The notes under the pieces are model-generated. The model did no database searches and had not been told where the DNA came from. It was given only the letters and a program-made list of their open reading frames with translations. The position numbers and the translations under genes are program-made. Positions 35,263 to 45,648 of a stretch of 64,000 nt of DNA are shown here, piece after piece; positions within the stretch are counted from its first letter, which is position 1, and the number at the start of each line of letters is the position of its first letter. The DNA is from Micromonospora cremea. Its GTDB lineage: Bacteria; Actinomycetota; Actinomycetes; Mycobacteriales; Micromonosporaceae. The stretch covers positions 4,713,501-4,777,500 of the forward strand of contig NZ_FSQT01000002.1 in assembly GCF_900143515.1 (NCBI RefSeq), written 5' to 3'.

Positions 35263-35695
35263 ATGACCATCGAAGACAAGACCGTGTTGGTGACCGGGGC
35301 GAACCGCGGCATCGGCAAGGCGCTGGCCGACGAAACACTCGCTCGGGGCGCGAAGCAGGTTCATGCGGGCACCCGACAGCCTCTGCCACACCCCGACGCG
35401 CGTGACACCCCTGACACTGGACGTCACCAACCCCGCACAGGTCCAGGTGGCCGCCAGCGAGGTCGAGTCGCTGGACATTCTGATCAACAACGCCGGCATC
35501 ATGCTGCCCGATGAGCCGTTCGACCCTGCCGTGCTTGAGCGTCACCTGGCGGTGAACCTCAACGGCTCCCACGCTATGACCCAGGCATTCCTTCCCGCGC
35601 TGATCAGCTCGCGTGGGGCTGTCATCAACCTCCTGTCCTGCGTCGCGCTCGCCCCGTTGCCGATGTTCACGTCTGCGATGCCGGTGCCAGGCCGG
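35263..35695 (+). pseudogene. Short-chain dehydrogenase, frameshifted and truncated
   Basis: ATG 35263 gives MTIEDKTVLVTGANRGIGKA (nucleotide-binding TGxxxGIG). A shift near 35402 is needed to continue VTPLTLDVTNPAQVQVAASE, LDILINNAGIMLPDEPFD and GAVINLLSCVALAPLPM. The sequence ends near 35695 before the YxxxK catalytic motif. Two lesions therefore inactivate it. It lies 36 bp after the oxidoreductase in the same direction, probably one operon. Confidence 0.85.
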
Positions 35696-35878
35696 GCATG
35701 GTGGCCGGGTCGAGGTCGAGGTCGTCGTGGGGGCCGATGCGAGCGAGGATCGGGTATGCGGCGTCGTCGGTGGGTAGCAGCCGATCGAAGTCACCGGCTG
35801 CGTCGAAGGTGCCCCCGGCCGGGTCTGCGATCCGGTCGATGTGGGTGGCTCCTTGGTATAGGAAGACCTGCACGCCCA
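35667..35878 (-). pseudogene. Hypothetical small protein, truncated
   Basis: ATG 35878 begins MGVQVFLYQGATHIDRIADP, followed by FDRLLPTDDAAYPILARIGP. The frame ends at 35667 inside antisense SDR sequence, so about 60 codons are genuine. I do not know the family. The junction with the SDR fragment lies near 35690. Confidence 0.45.
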
Positions 35879-35920
35879 TTACTCGATCATTCCTGAGAGT
35901 CGGAGACGTGGTGGGACCGG

Positions 35921-36066
35921 TCAGGACGGTGCGAGGCCTCGGCTGATCTTGCGTGGTCGGTGGGCCTTGATGCTGCGGACCGGTTGGTCGTTGGTCCGTC
36001 GGAATGTGCGGGGGCCGTCTTCGCACTCAACGGTGAGGGTGGTGTCGGTGACGTCGATGGTGACGG
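35921..36066 (-). pseudogene. IS481-type transposase, C-terminal tail
   Basis: Minus strand reads TIDVTDTTLTVECEDGPRTF and RRTNDQPVRSIKAHRPRK. This is the beta-rich tail after the DDE core in actinobacterial IS481-family transposases (QPVRSIKAxRPR). No core precedes it. It is a scrap only. Confidence 0.55.
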
Positions 36067-36086
36067 ACGGACATGGTGCAAGACGG

Positions 36087-36922
36087 TCAGAGCCAGAACA
36101 CGGAGACGTACGCCCGATCGAAGCGTCGTGCCGCCACGTCCTGCCGGCTGATCGACCAGCGAAAGAATGCGTCTTCCCACCCGCCGATGTCAGGGCGCCA
36201 TTCGGCGAGAAGCACCCAGTCCTCTGGGCGTGTCGGTTCCGTAAACCTCGGTAGATGGCCCCTCTCTGCCCAATACTCTGCCTGCTTCGCAGATGACGTG
36301 ACGGGGTCCATGCCGGTGTAGTCATCAGAGGCGTACCCGCCGATGTGCAGCCTATGGCTGCTGCCTTCCACGCATTCGTCTGGCGCCTCTACCCACACCT
36401 CGCGTAGCTGGGCGGCATAGGGGTGCTCAGCCGTGTCGATGATGTCGTCATGGTTGGGGAGCGAGATGTCGTACCTCAGTCGCAGCTCTCCCTGAAGCTC
36501 AGATACCTCTTGGTAGCTGGCGAAGTCCTCGTTGTCGCTGAAGCCAACCAGCGTTCCTCGACCGCCGTTCCGGCAGCGATGTACACCGCAGAACCGAGGG
36601 GTGCCGCGCTGCTCCAGGCCGAGGCTTCGGGGCAGCCGAACAACAGAAGCTGGCCGTCGGGCGGCAGCGGGAGTTCTGTCGCGTCCTGCGGCAGCGCCGC
36701 GAGGTCAAGGGACGCGACGAGGGGATACTCAGGATCGGGGACGTCGGGCGGAAGCATCAGTGGACCGCCGAGGCGGCCCACGACCGGCCCATTTACCTGC
36801 GGCTCCAGCGTGGCGCGCCGGTGTAAGGTGCCCAACCACCGCTCCACGTCCGCGGTGGGGATATCGCGTGCGAGCGCCTCTTCACGGAACCGGTCCAGCT
36901 TCTCCATTGTCTCGGGGGTCAT
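36087..36922 (-). pseudogene. DUF1963 protein, frameshifted paralogue
   Basis: ATG 36922 gives MTPETMEKLDRFREEALARD, then VVGRLGGPLMLPPDVPDPEY and LPLPPDGQLLLFGCPEAS. A shift near 36545 is required to continue GFSDNEDFASYQEVSELQGE and then LHIGGYAS and EDWVLLAEWRPD. The last block is the conserved LLAQ(W/I) region of the YwqG/DUF1963 fold. It is related to the intact gene at 37320 over its whole length. Function of the family is unknown. Confidence 0.8.
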
Positions 36923-37023
36923 GCGATGAACCGTAGTTGCACGATCTGACACGCTCCGGTCAAGGGCGAAGCCGCTGGGCGACCGTTCCGGGTCAGAGGT
37001 GTGGCCGGGCCGTCCACGGGCCA

Positions 37024-37210
37024 TGAGTTGGTGTCACGGGGGCCATCCAGGCCACGTGAGAGCGCGCCGAACAGGCGTGGGGGCATTCCCAGGCCATCGC
37101 CCCCGAGCCGCGCCTGGATCGGGAAGCAGCGGCGCGATCACCGCCCAGACCTCATCGGTCAACTCACCACGACGCACCACCAGCACATCGTCAACGATCA
37201 ACCACTACAA
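37024..37210 (-). pseudogene. IS5-family transposase, N-terminal remnant
   Basis: Minus strand reads RRGELTDEVWAVIAPLLPDP followed by low-complexity residues. RGELTDExWxxIxPLLP is the signature start of IS5-family transposases. The rest is missing. The scrap lies between the two DUF1963 paralogues. Confidence 0.6.
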
Positions 37211-37319
37211 GATCGACAGGCCACGCCCTAGGCGAACTGACTCGTCGGCACGCGGTTCGGGATGTCGCGGCAGGCCGGTGGTCTCGGAAGTCGGCCCGCC
37301 ACGGCTGCGGGTCGGCGGC

Positions 37320-38147
37320 TCAGGCGTTCCAGGTGGTGGTGACGCGGGTCCTGTCGAGGTGCCCGGCCGCCAGGTCGTCGTGGTCGATCGTCCAATAGAC
37401 GTGGCGGTCGTGGAAGTTCGGCTCCCCGGTGGTGTTCCACTGGGCGAGGAGGACGCGGTTGTCGGGGTCGGTCGGCTGTGGCGCGGTGTGGGCCGCGTCC
37501 CGGACCGGTTCCACGTTCTGGTGCCCCCAGCCGTACCCGCCGAGTTGCAGGTGCGCCCCCCGGGGGTGGGTGTTGATGAGCTCGCGCCACGGCTCCGGGA
37601 CGTCGTTGGCGTATCTAGCGGGCGCGTCGGCGGTGTGGATTCGGGGTGAGACGTGGTACGCCGTCGGCAGGGACACGCCCTGCCACAGGTGCAGGTCACC
37701 TATTTTGACGATGCTGTCGGCGATCTCGCCGGGCCAGTCGTTCAGCCGCCGGAGCCGACGGCGCTCGACCGGGGTCCCTGCCGCGACGTGCACGGCGCAT
37801 CCGATCGGGTCGGTGTAACCCTCGTCATGGCCCCCGTAGGCGATCGCCTCCAGGCTGGCGAACAGCAGCAGGGTCCCGTCCGAAGGCAGGGGCAGGTCGG
37901 TCACGCCCGCGGGCAGCGCAGCGAGGTCGATCGTGGCGACCAGGTCGCCGGCCGGGTCCGGGAGCCCCGGTGGCAGCATCACCGTGCTGCCGCCGATGCG
38001 GCCGACCACCGGCTCGTCCGCATCGGGGTCCAGGAACGCACTGGGGCGGGCCTGTCCCAGCCACCACTCGGCGTCGTCCGCAGGAATGGTGAGCTCGTCC
38101 GCGCGCTCGCGGAGGCCGTCCAGGGCGCTCTGCACCTGCGGTGTCAT
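37320..38147 (-). CDS. DUF1963 (YwqG-like) protein
   Basis: 275 residues, intact. Begins MTPQVQSALDGLRERADELT; conserved blocks VVGRIGGSTVMLPPGLPDPA, LPLPSDGTLLLFASLEAI, HLQLGGYGWGHQNVEPV and RVLLAQWNTTGEPNFHDRHV. GG(x)P-type and LLAQ(W) motifs mark DUF1963, a family of unknown function often found in tandem copies. It is paralogous to the broken gene at 36087-36922 and probably arose with it by tandem duplication. Confidence 0.85.
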   Translation of the reverse strand: MTPQVQSALDGLRERADELTIPADDAEWWLGQARPSAFLDPDADEPVVGRIGGSTVMLPPGLPDPAGDLVATIDLAALPAGVTDLPLPSDGTLLLFASLEAIAYGGHDEGYTDPIGCAVHVAAGTPVERRRLRRLNDWPGEIADSIVKIGDLHLWQGVSLPTAYHVSPRIHTADAPARYANDVPEPWRELINTHPRGAHLQLGGYGWGHQNVEPVRDAAHTAPQPTDPDNRVLLAQWNTTGEPNFHDRHVYWTIDHDDLAAGHLDRTRVTTTWNA

Positions 38148-38365
38148 GGCATGCCTCTCGCGTCGGGGTCGCGGTACCGGTCGAGAGCGTACAGGTGTTC
38201 GACAGCGCCGCGCGACGACGACGGGACGGATAACTGGCTAGGTGTGCTGTCCAGGGACGTTGGTCGAAGTTGTGTGACGACACGACGTAGATAGACGTGA
38301 CGACGAAGGCCTCCGGTTGTGGAGTGGAGCTGTCTAGGAACCGCTCCGGCAACCAGGAGGCCTTC

Positions 38366-38840
38366 GTGTTCCACGCTAACGCTGCTCTGACTCCTCGTGC
38401 ACGTCTTCGCCTCGCGGGTCTGATCGTGGATCAGGGGTGGCCGGTCGCCCGGGCAGCGGAACGGTATGACGTGTCCCGGCCAACGGCGAAGCGGTGGGCC
38501 GTGCGGTATGCCGAGCACGGCCCGGCGGGATGACGGACCGGTCCTCGCGCCCGCACCACAGCCCGTCAAGGACTCCTCAGTCGACCGTGCGCAAGATTGT
38601 GCATCTGCGGTGGAAGCAGCGCCTCGGGCCGGTGCAGATCGCCGGCCGACTGGCGATGCCGACCTCGACCGTGCACGCCGTGCTGACCCGCTGCCGAATC
38701 AACCGCCTGACACACGTCGACCGCGCCACCGGCGAGCCGACCCGCCGCTACGAGCACGACCGGCCCGGCGCGATGCTGTACGTCGACGTCAAGAAGTACA
38801 GCACCATCGCCGACGGCGGCGGCTGGCCGTCCTGGCCGCC
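38366..38840 (+). pseudogene. IS481-family transposase, N-terminal half with frameshift
   Basis: GTG 38366 (AGGAGG at good spacing) begins VFHANAALTPRARLRLAGLI, with HTH PVARAAERYDVSRPTAKRWA. A shift near 38530 leads to MTDRSSRPHHSPSRTPQSTV, QRLGPVQIAGRLAMPTSTVH and the first catalytic Asp region PGAMLYVDVKKYSTI. The core ends at 38840 where unrelated antisense sequence begins. Nonfunctional. Confidence 0.8.
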
Positions 38841-38949
38841 AGCCACCCCCGGGGCGCTGCTGGCGGTCCAGGCAAGAGTGACAACCAGGACGGTGGTCGC
38901 GGCGACGAGCACCGTGAGGGGTATCCACCTGCCGCGCAGCCAGATCATG
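38836..38949 (-). pseudogene. N-terminal signal-anchor fragment of an exported protein
   Basis: ATG 38949 begins MIWLRGRWIPLTVLVAATTV and LVVTLAWTASSAPGVA, a signal peptide or anchor, then stops making sense where IS481 sequence begins. It starts 4 bp after the SHOCT gene, so it was its operon partner. Such pairs often precede DUF305 proteins, but that cannot be verified here. Confidence 0.5.
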
Positions 38950-38952
38950 ACG

Positions 38953-39201
38953 CTACCGGTCCCGCCCGGCAAGGTGGGCTCGTGCCTGTCGGTACTCGTC
39001 CGCGTCGATCTCACCCCGGGCGAACCGGCGGTCGAGGATCGCCTGCGGCGACTCCCGGCCCTGCGGAGCGGGTACACCATGCTGCGAGGAAGGACGCTGG
39101 ATGAGCCTGACAACTGCCCAGATGACCACGGCGATGAGCGCGATCCACAGCAGTGGCATCAGCACCATCCACGCCCAGCCCGGCCCGTATCCGTTCATCA
39201 T
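38953..39201 (-). CDS. SHOCT-domain small membrane protein
   Basis: 82 residues. One transmembrane helix (WMVLMPLLWIALIAVVIWAV), a linker, then the SHOCT motif ILDRRFARGEIDADEYRQAR near the C-terminus. SHOCT proteins are small, often membrane-tethered oligomers of uncertain role. Upstream DNA to 39618 is free of genes and should carry its promoter. Confidence 0.8.
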   Translation of the reverse strand: MMNGYGPGWAWMVLMPLLWIALIAVVIWAVVRLIQRPSSQHGVPAPQGRESPQAILDRRFARGEIDADEYRQARAHLAGRDR

Positions 39202-39618
39202 GGTGTCACCTCCGAAGCGGTGGGCCCTACCGGTCCATCGTCACTCGCGGCACGGCTTCCTGCCAGGGACATAGGTCCCCTCCCGCCGAGGTCCTCAACA
39301 CCTGACCGGGCTCGGAGTCGGCAGGAACTGCTGGGCATCCGCCTCCCTGGGTACCGCCACACCCGCCGAAGTCGAGCCGACGGCCGCCTTACCTCTTCGG
39401 TGGATGCGAAAAGGTCTGTCGGCGGGCGCTGGGGGATCTGTTGTGCTGTTGACGCTGCCCGACTCAGGAAGGCGCCCGGGCCCTGCCATCGTCTTCCCCG
39501 GCTGGGCGCAGCTGTTATGTGCCGTCGGTTGGCGCGGTCAGTGATCCCTCGATCAATGCCTTACGCGCCTGCTGCTTCTCGGCGATAATGCTGTCGGCTC
39601 CGCCTGAAAACTGGATCT
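39202..39618. other. Intergenic DNA upstream of the SHOCT gene
   Basis: About 420 bp ending at the left inverted repeat of the ISL3 element. No protein-like frame on either strand and no hairpin or RNA gene I can support. Confidence 0.4.
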
Positions 39619-41326
39619 GGATCTGGCCCACTTTCCGTGATCGGATTTGACCCGGTCAGCTCAGCAGGACTCGCTTGCGGAGCAGGTCGAGGTTCGCGCG
39701 GCCATACATCTGTCGTTTGATCATCTTGATCCGGTTGACGTGTCCTTCGACGACGCCGGAGCTGTAGGGAAGGGTCAGGCCGTTGAGGACAGCGTCGTGG
39801 TCACGGCGCAGACCAGCGATGAACGAGTGCAGGTCGGGCTGGTCGTCGGCGGTCACTGCGGTGATCCAGGCATTAAGGCGGTGCCCGTGGCGGCCGGTGA
39901 GGATCTCCGCGAACGCGTTGACGTGGCCCGCAATAGCGTTCAGGTGCGGGCAGGCAGCGCGGATCGTGGCGAGGCCGGCCTGGTCGTCGGGGTGCAGCGC
40001 GTCGGGGTGGCGCAGCAGCCAGGCGGTGATCCGGCGGACTTTCGGCGGCCGGGGCCGCGCTGGTGGTGGCGTCGCGGCGGCTCGTAGGGGTTGCAGGTAG
40101 CTGCGCAGGGTGGTGGCACTGCCGCGGTAGCCACGGACGCGGATCTCGGCGAACAGTTCACTCGCGTTGGTGATGCCCTCGTTGAGGCGTTGATGCAGGT
40201 AGTCGAGGTGGTCGTCGAGGATGCTGGGCCGGCCGGCGCGAGGTTTGGCCAGGAGTTCGTCGACGCTGTCGGCGCGGGCGAAGCGGCGCACGGTGCCGCG
40301 GGCGAGGTCGAGTCGTCGGGTGATCTCCCGGATGCTGTGGCCCTCAGCCCATAGCGCCTGAACCTGTTCGTAACGGCGCTGGGTTCGGGGCACCAACAGT
40401 CCCTGCTCTGCCCGTTGGGCAGTGGCATCGACGGCAACCTGGGTCAGGTCCGCCGTGGCCGTCGATGCGGGCTGCGGCGGCGCGACGGTGAGGCAGCGGT
40501 GATGACGGGCGACGGTCTTCTCGACGTGTTCGGCGAGGTTGTGCCACAGATGCCACCGGTCGGCCACCTGGATAGCCTGGGGCGCACCGGTGCGGGCGCC
40601 CTCGGCGTAGGCGTTGGCGCGATCTCGGCAGATGACCTGCACGCTCGGATGCTGCCCCAGCCAGCTGGCGAGGGTGGCCGCTTCCCGATCGCGTAGCAGG
40701 TCGACCGGCCGGCGAGTGTCGACGTCGACCAGCACCGTCGCATAGCGGTGGCCCCGGCGCAGGGCGAAGTCATCCACGCCCACCGCGGTGAGCGTCCCGA
40801 CCGGCGGGTCGGGCAGAGCGCGGACCAGCCGCAGGACGCTGCTGCGGCTGGTGACCAGGCCGAGGCGGTCGGCCAGCCGGGCACCCGCGCGACCGGCAAG
40901 AGCCAGCCCGATCTTCTCCAGCGTCTGGCGAAGCAGCGGACTACGCCGTCCATATCTGCAGGTCAACCCGGTGACCTGCTCGGCGAACGTACGGACCGGG
41001 CAGCGCACCGTGTCACAGAAGAACCGGCGGACCCGTAACCGGATCTCCACCGGCTGGCCAGCCACCGCGGCGTCGCTAAGTCGACGTTCGTAGCGGCTGT
41101 GAACCCGCCGGGCCCGTCGCCCACAACCGGTACACGCCACACGACGGGCTCGCGCTCGCGCCCATATCCGCAGGCCAGCCGACTGCCGGTCCACTCGCTC
41201 AACCACGACAGGTGCCAGATGAGGCAGGACCGCAACAAGATCAGCCGATCGCACGACGAACCCTACACAGTGGACTTGGCGCCCCCGATCCGGGTCAGTC
41301 TCGATCACGGAAAGTGGGCCAGATCC
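39619..41326 (-). mobile_element. ISL3-family insertion sequence, apparently intact (1.7 kb)
   Basis: A 25-bp perfect inverted repeat bounds the element: GGATCTGGCCCACTTTCCGT+GATCG at 39619-39643 and its complement at 41302-41326. One full-length transposase lies inside. I could not identify the 8-bp target duplication usual for ISL3; the left flank carries a partial extra copy of GGATCT. Confidence 0.9.
39656..41254 (-). CDS. ISL3-family transposase
   Basis: The frame is open from 41308, inside the right repeat, but GTG 41254 ([20 protein letters not shown]) is a better start. About 532 residues. N-terminal zinc ribbon ([20 protein letters not shown] plus [11 protein letters not shown]), DDE core starting [35 protein letters not shown], long HTH-containing insertion ([18 protein letters not shown]) and C-terminal [20 protein letters not shown] with the final catalytic Glu. 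Complete and undamaged. Confidence 0.92.
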   Translation of the reverse strand: MRSADLVAVLPHLAPVVVERVDRQSAGLRIWARARARRVACTGCGRRARRVHSRYERRLSDAAVAGQPVEIRLRVRRFFCDTVRCPVRTFAEQVTGLTCRYGRRSPLLRQTLEKIGLALAGRAGARLADRLGLVTSRSSVLRLVRALPDPPVGTLTAVGVDDFALRRGHRYATVLVDVDTRRPVDLLRDREAATLASWLGQHPSVQVICRDRANAYAEGARTGAPQAIQVADRWHLWHNLAEHVEKTVARHHRCLTVAPPQPASTATADLTQVAVDATAQRAEQGLLVPRTQRRYEQVQALWAEGHSIREITRRLDLARGTVRRFARADSVDELLAKPRAGRPSILDDHLDYLHQRLNEGITNASELFAEIRVRGYRGSATTLRSYLQPLRAAATPPPARPRPPKVRRITAWLLRHPDALHPDDQAGLATIRAACPHLNAIAGHVNAFAEILTGRHGHRLNAWITAVTADDQPDLHSFIAGLRRDHDAVLNGLTLPYSSGVVEGHVNRIKMIKRQMYGRANLDLLRKRVLLS

Positions 41327-41632
41327 AAAGTTCAGCCGGCGTTGACAAATGCGCGGTTATAGAGCCCGTCTGATGCCTGGCCTGATCTACGCCCACCACT
41401 GGCCCCAATGTGCGTCGCGTTGGTCGAGCCCCGGGGCGTGCGGAACGCCCGTCAGGTAGAGAGCTACCTGTACGCCTGAATTGTCTTCACCAGGGGCTGC
41501 CTTCGGTGGGGGCGTCGACCGTACGGCGGGCGCGATTGGCTGCCCCGCTGTGGCTGCAAAGCCGGGCACACAACGATGTGGGGATATGCGGAGCGGCCGG
41601 CCAGGGCCGCGAGGCGGCCGGCCAGGGGCACG
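41327..41632. other. Gene-free DNA between ISL3 and the P-type ATPase
   Basis: Roughly 300 bp with no plausible coding frame. It lies downstream of the ATPase gene, and CGGCCGG/CCGGCCG palindromic pieces near 41592-41628 could act in termination. Weak evidence. Confidence 0.35.
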
Positions 41633-43970
41633 TCAGCGGGGCGGGGTGTCGGCGGGGCTGAGCGAGAAGTATTCCTCCTCTTCCTTGGTCAGGTACAGCC
41701 GGAGCACGGCGTCCAGCCCGTACAGGGCGCCCAGCAGGTCGGGCACCTCGTCGGGGCGCAGCCGGCCGTCTGGGTGCCGGGCCAGGTGGCCGCCGATGCG
41801 GTCCACCAGCCGGCTGATTTCCACGCGCTCCCGACTCATGGTGGAGGTCGCCTCGTCGCTGCCGAGCGGGCCGGCCAGCGCCGGGTAGAGCTGCTGCTCC
41901 TCGGCCGCCTCGTGTGGCAGCGCCTCGTCGACCAGCCGGCGGTGCACCTCACGTAGCGCCGGTACGCATTCCGGAGCGTCGGGGCGGGTCGCTACCAGGT
42001 CGGCGGCGTCCCGCAGCCGGGCCAGCACGTCCCGTACCCCGCCGTGCTGGCCGGCGTACCGGTCGAGCAGTTTCCGGGTCTCCGGCGGGACCTCGCGGCG
42101 GCGCAGGCCGCCGCCGAGGGCTCGCAGCGCGTTGACGATGACCAGCACGTCGATGCCCTCATGAAGGAATGCGGCGGCGACCGGGGGCAGCCCGCCGGCG
42201 GCGGCGACCACCATCGCGACCACCGCGAGACCCATGCCGACGGTGGCGCTCTGTACCGCGATTCGGCGTGGGTACCGGGCGATCTCGACGGCGTCGGCGA
42301 GCCGGTCCAGCCGGTCGACGGTGAGCACCGCGTCGGCCACGTCGGCGGAGGCGGTGGCCCCGGTGGCGCCCATCGCCACGCCGACGTGCGCCTCTGCCAG
42401 TGCCGGGGCGTCGTTGACGCCGTCGCCGACCATCAGGGTTATCGCCCGAGCGGACTCCTCCTTGACCCGGTGGATCTTCTCCTGCGGCGAGCATTGGGCG
42501 ATCACGTCGTCCATGCCGACGGTCTGCGCCACTTGCCGGGCGGTACGCGACCGGTCGCCGGTGACCATGATCAGCCGGCTGATGCCGGCCTCCCGAAGCC
42601 GCCGCACGGTGCGCCGAGCGTCAGGGCGTACCGGGTCCTTGAGAAGAATCGCGCCGAGCGGGCCGCGGTCGTCGCTGACCCAGACGGTGGAGTGGCCGGC
42701 CAGCTCGGCGCGCTCGCGTACCCGCTGCGCCCATTCGGGCGGCTCACCGGCGAGCTGGCCCACCCGCACCAGGCGCCCGTCCACCCGTCCGGTCACCCCG
42801 CGCCCCGGCTCCTGGGTGACATCCGTCGGCTCGGCCAGCCGCAGCCCCCGCTCGTGGGCCTGGCGGACGAGGGCGGCGGCCAGCACGTGCGGGGAGAGCT
42901 GCTCGACGGAGGCGGCCAGCCGCAGCACGTCGTCCCGGTCGCCGCCCGGTGCGACCACCGTCTCGGTCGCGCGGGGGCGGCCTGCGGTGAGTGTGCCCGT
43001 CTTGTCCATCAGCAGGGTGCGGGCCCGGCCCAGCAGCTCCAGCGACCCGCCGTCGCGGACCAGCACCCCGCGCCGGGCCACCCGGGACAGTCCGGAGACG
43101 ATCGCGATCGGGGTGGCCAGCAGCAGCGGGCAGGGGGTGGCCACCACCAGCACCGCCACGCCCGCAGGAACTCGCCGGTGAGCAGCCAGGCGGTTCCGGC
43201 CAGCAGCAGGGTGAACGGCACGAACGCGGCAGCGTACCGGTCAGCGAGCCGGACCATCGGCGCCTTGTGCGCGGTGGCCTCTTCGGCCAGCCCGACGATC
43301 CCGGCGTAGGTGCTCTCCGCCGCGTTCATCGTCGCCCGCAGCTCAAACCCGGCGCCGGCGTTGACCACGCCGCTGGCGACCTGCTCGCCCGTGTCGCGGG
43401 TGACCAGCTGCGACTCGCCGGTGACAACCGACTCGTCCAGCGTCGCAGCCTCCTCGACCGTCCCGTCCACCGGCACCACGTCGCCGGGACCCGCCACCAG
43501 CCGGTCCCCCGCCGCCACCTGGTCCAGCGGCACCAGCTCGATCGCGCCGTCGGGAGTACACCGCCGGGCCCGCCGGGGGCCCGTTCCAACAGCGCGCGCA
43601 GGTCACGGCTGGCCCGGCGCTGTGCGTAGCCTTCCAGCGCCTGCCCGGTGCCGACCATCACGGCGATCACCGCGCCGGCCAGGTACTCGCGGACCAGCAG
43701 CGTGCCGACCAGCGTCAGCACCGCGATGACCTCCACCCCGAAGTGCCGGCGCCACAGCTGCCGTACCGTCGCCCACGTGGCCGGCACCAACGCCGCCAGG
43801 GTCACCGCCGTCCAGACCAACTGGGCCGCCGTCCGCAACCCTGCCAGCCACAGCCCGCCGCCCAGCAGCGCGGCCAGGGTGAGCAGGGTCAGTGGCGCCC
43901 ACTCCCGCCAGTCCACCCGGCGCCGCCGCACCGGCCGTTCCGGCACACACTCGTCCGGTTCCGCTCCCAC
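41633..43970 (-). pseudogene. P1B-5-like metal ATPase with C-terminal hemerythrin domain, two frameshifts
   Basis: In three consecutive frames: first, membrane helices from WREWAPLTLLTLAALLGGGL to RASRDLRALLERAP; second, actuator domain PLDQVAAGDRLVAGPGDVVP with VVTGES; third, the TPCPLLLATP transport motif, DKTGTLTAGRP (phosphorylated Asp), MVTGD, GDGVNDAPALAEA, then about 150 residues with hemerythrin-type HEAAEEQQLYPALAG. TPC in helix 4 plus a C-terminal hemerythrin tail defines P1B-5 (Nia-type Ni/Fe exporters). Shifts near 43565 and 43160 break it. GTG/ATG start near 43970. Confidence 0.88.
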
Positions 43971-44154
43971 CTGCGGATCGTCTCAGCGGCACCGGTCCCC
44001 GCAAGCGGGAACCGGCGTGATCCGTTGCGGGCCGGACGACCCCGAGGCGGGGAAGTCGTGTGCCGGCTGACCGGCGTGCCGGAGGATGGGGCGGCAACAC
44101 CGCCCGTGACAGGTCCGGAGTGGGGCACGATGTGGGAAACGAAAGGTCGTGACG

Positions 44155-45165
44155 ATGAGCCACGAGACGCCGGCCAGGGACCGCCCGCTGACCACCGCGC
44201 TCACGCAGGCCGCCGCGACGGCCGGTCTCGCCCCGTCGGTGCACAACAGCCAGCCGTGGCGCTGGACAGTCCTCCCCGACGCGCTGGAGCTGCGGATGGT
44301 GCACGAGCCGCAACTCGCCGCCACCGATCCGGAGAATCGGCTGGTGACGTTGAGCTGCGGCTTGGCGCTGCACCACGCGCGGCTGGCGCTGGCTGCCGAG
44401 GGTTGGGCCGCCCAGGTGGAGCGGCTACCCGACCCGGGCCAGCTTGAGCTGCTCGCCCGGCTCGGCCGGTTCCAGCAGACCGCGGCGGACGCGGACGCGA
44501 CCCGCCTCGTGCAGTGCATGCGGGTCCGGCAGACGGACCGCCGGCCGGTCAGCGACGAGCCGGTGCCCGACGCCACGCTCGACGAAATCGTCAAGGCGGC
44601 CGGCGCGCAGGGCACCCGACTCCAGTTGCTCGGCTCCGACCAGGTGGTGGAGTTGGCGGCCGCGGCGGCCCAGGCCGCAGTGGTCGCGGCGGAGGAGCCG
44701 GAGCTGCGGGAGGAGTTGGCGTACTGGACCAGCCGGACCGGCACCGGCGTCGGGCTGCCGCCCGAGGTGCTGCCCGAGCGGCCCCCGCAGACCACCGTGC
44801 CCGGCCGGGACTTCGGCAATCCCGGCACCCTGCCGATCGGCCCCGGGCACGACCGCGCGGCCGTCTACGGAATCCTCTGGAACACCGACGACGAGCCGGA
44901 CAGCTGGCTGCGCGCCGGTGAGGGGCTATCCGCCGCCTGGCTGACCGCCACCCGGCTCGGCGTCTCGATGGTGCCGCTCAGCGGCGTGGTCGAGACCGAC
45001 GGCACCCGGCAGACTCTGCGCCAGATGCTGGCGGGGCTCGGCTTCCCGTATCTGGCGATGCGCCTGGGGATCGCCGACCGGGCGCACGCCGCGCCACCGC
45101 ACACTCCGCGCCTGCCCACCGAGCAGGTCGTCGACACCTCCGCGGCGGACGCCGGCACCAGGTAG
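44155..45165 (+). CDS. Acg-family FMN-binding nitroreductase-like protein
   Basis: 336 residues from ATG 44155 (GAAAGG upstream; GTG 44149 also possible). Begins with helices, then GLAPSVHNSQPWRWTVLPDA (FMN phosphate loop, SxHNxQPW) and later TDRRPVSDEPVPDATLDEIV and LRAGEGLSAAWLTATRLGVS. This is the dormancy-linked Acg group, thought to sequester FMN. Divergent from the metal ATPase; in relatives such genes are under hypoxia control (DosR), but I see no clear DosR box. Confidence 0.88.
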   Translation: MSHETPARDRPLTTALTQAAATAGLAPSVHNSQPWRWTVLPDALELRMVHEPQLAATDPENRLVTLSCGLALHHARLALAAEGWAAQVERLPDPGQLELLARLGRFQQTAADADATRLVQCMRVRQTDRRPVSDEPVPDATLDEIVKAAGAQGTRLQLLGSDQVVELAAAAAQAAVVAAEEPELREELAYWTSRTGTGVGLPPEVLPERPPQTTVPGRDFGNPGTLPIGPGHDRAAVYGILWNTDDEPDSWLRAGEGLSAAWLTATRLGVSMVPLSGVVETDGTRQTLRQMLAGLGFPYLAMRLGIADRAHAAPPHTPRLPTEQVVDTSAADAGTR

Positions 45166-45363
45166 CGGGCCCGTCCCGGACGCTCACCCGGCGGGTGGCC
45201 AAGCCAAGGAGACGAGCGTCTTGCGCTTGCCTTTGCGGCAGTCTTGAAGCATGGCGCGGAAGTCAGCCCGGGCGGTCAGGGCCGGAAGTCACCACCGCCC
45301 AGGCCCGCTGGCCCGCCAGCGTGGATGCTGGAGCCTCGGATCGTCCGCAGACAGGGCCGTGGT

Positions 45364-45594
45364 TCACCTGGTGGTGACCAGCCGGTGAGCGCGAAGGAGC
45401 CGTGCCCACCACGGCCCCGGCGAGCCAGAGCGCAGCTTCGGCTTAGCCGGTCTCCTGACGCTCACCCATCCGCCGGGTCCCATCGTGACAGCTCCGATCG
45501 CCGGCCGGCGCCGGAGCGCTGCGGCCACGGCGACGGCGCCGACGCCGACGGCGGCCGTGCTGGCCAGGACCGCGCCGGTCAACCGTGACGTCAA
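45364..45594 (-). CDS. Small hypothetical membrane protein (76 aa)
   Basis: GTG 45594 begins TSRLTGAVLASTAAVGVGAV (one hydrophobic helix), followed by VTMGPGGWVSVRRPAKPKLR and a basic tail. The helix plus MGPGGWVS motif is a pattern I have seen in small actinobacterial proteins of unknown role. It is complete but short, so confidence is moderate. Confidence 0.5.
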   Translation of the reverse strand: MTSRLTGAVLASTAAVGVGAVAVAAALRRRPAIGAVTMGPGGWVSVRRPAKPKLRSGSPGPWWARLLRAHRLVTTR

Positions 45595-45648
45595 CGACCG
45601 GGCGATAGGTGACTGTTTCGGGTCCCACGATCCAGGCGCCGACCGGAC

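Noticed and set aside
42044..43309. 421-codon plus-strand frame
   Set aside because: Antisense to the P-type ATPase, which carries DKTGT and GDGVND.
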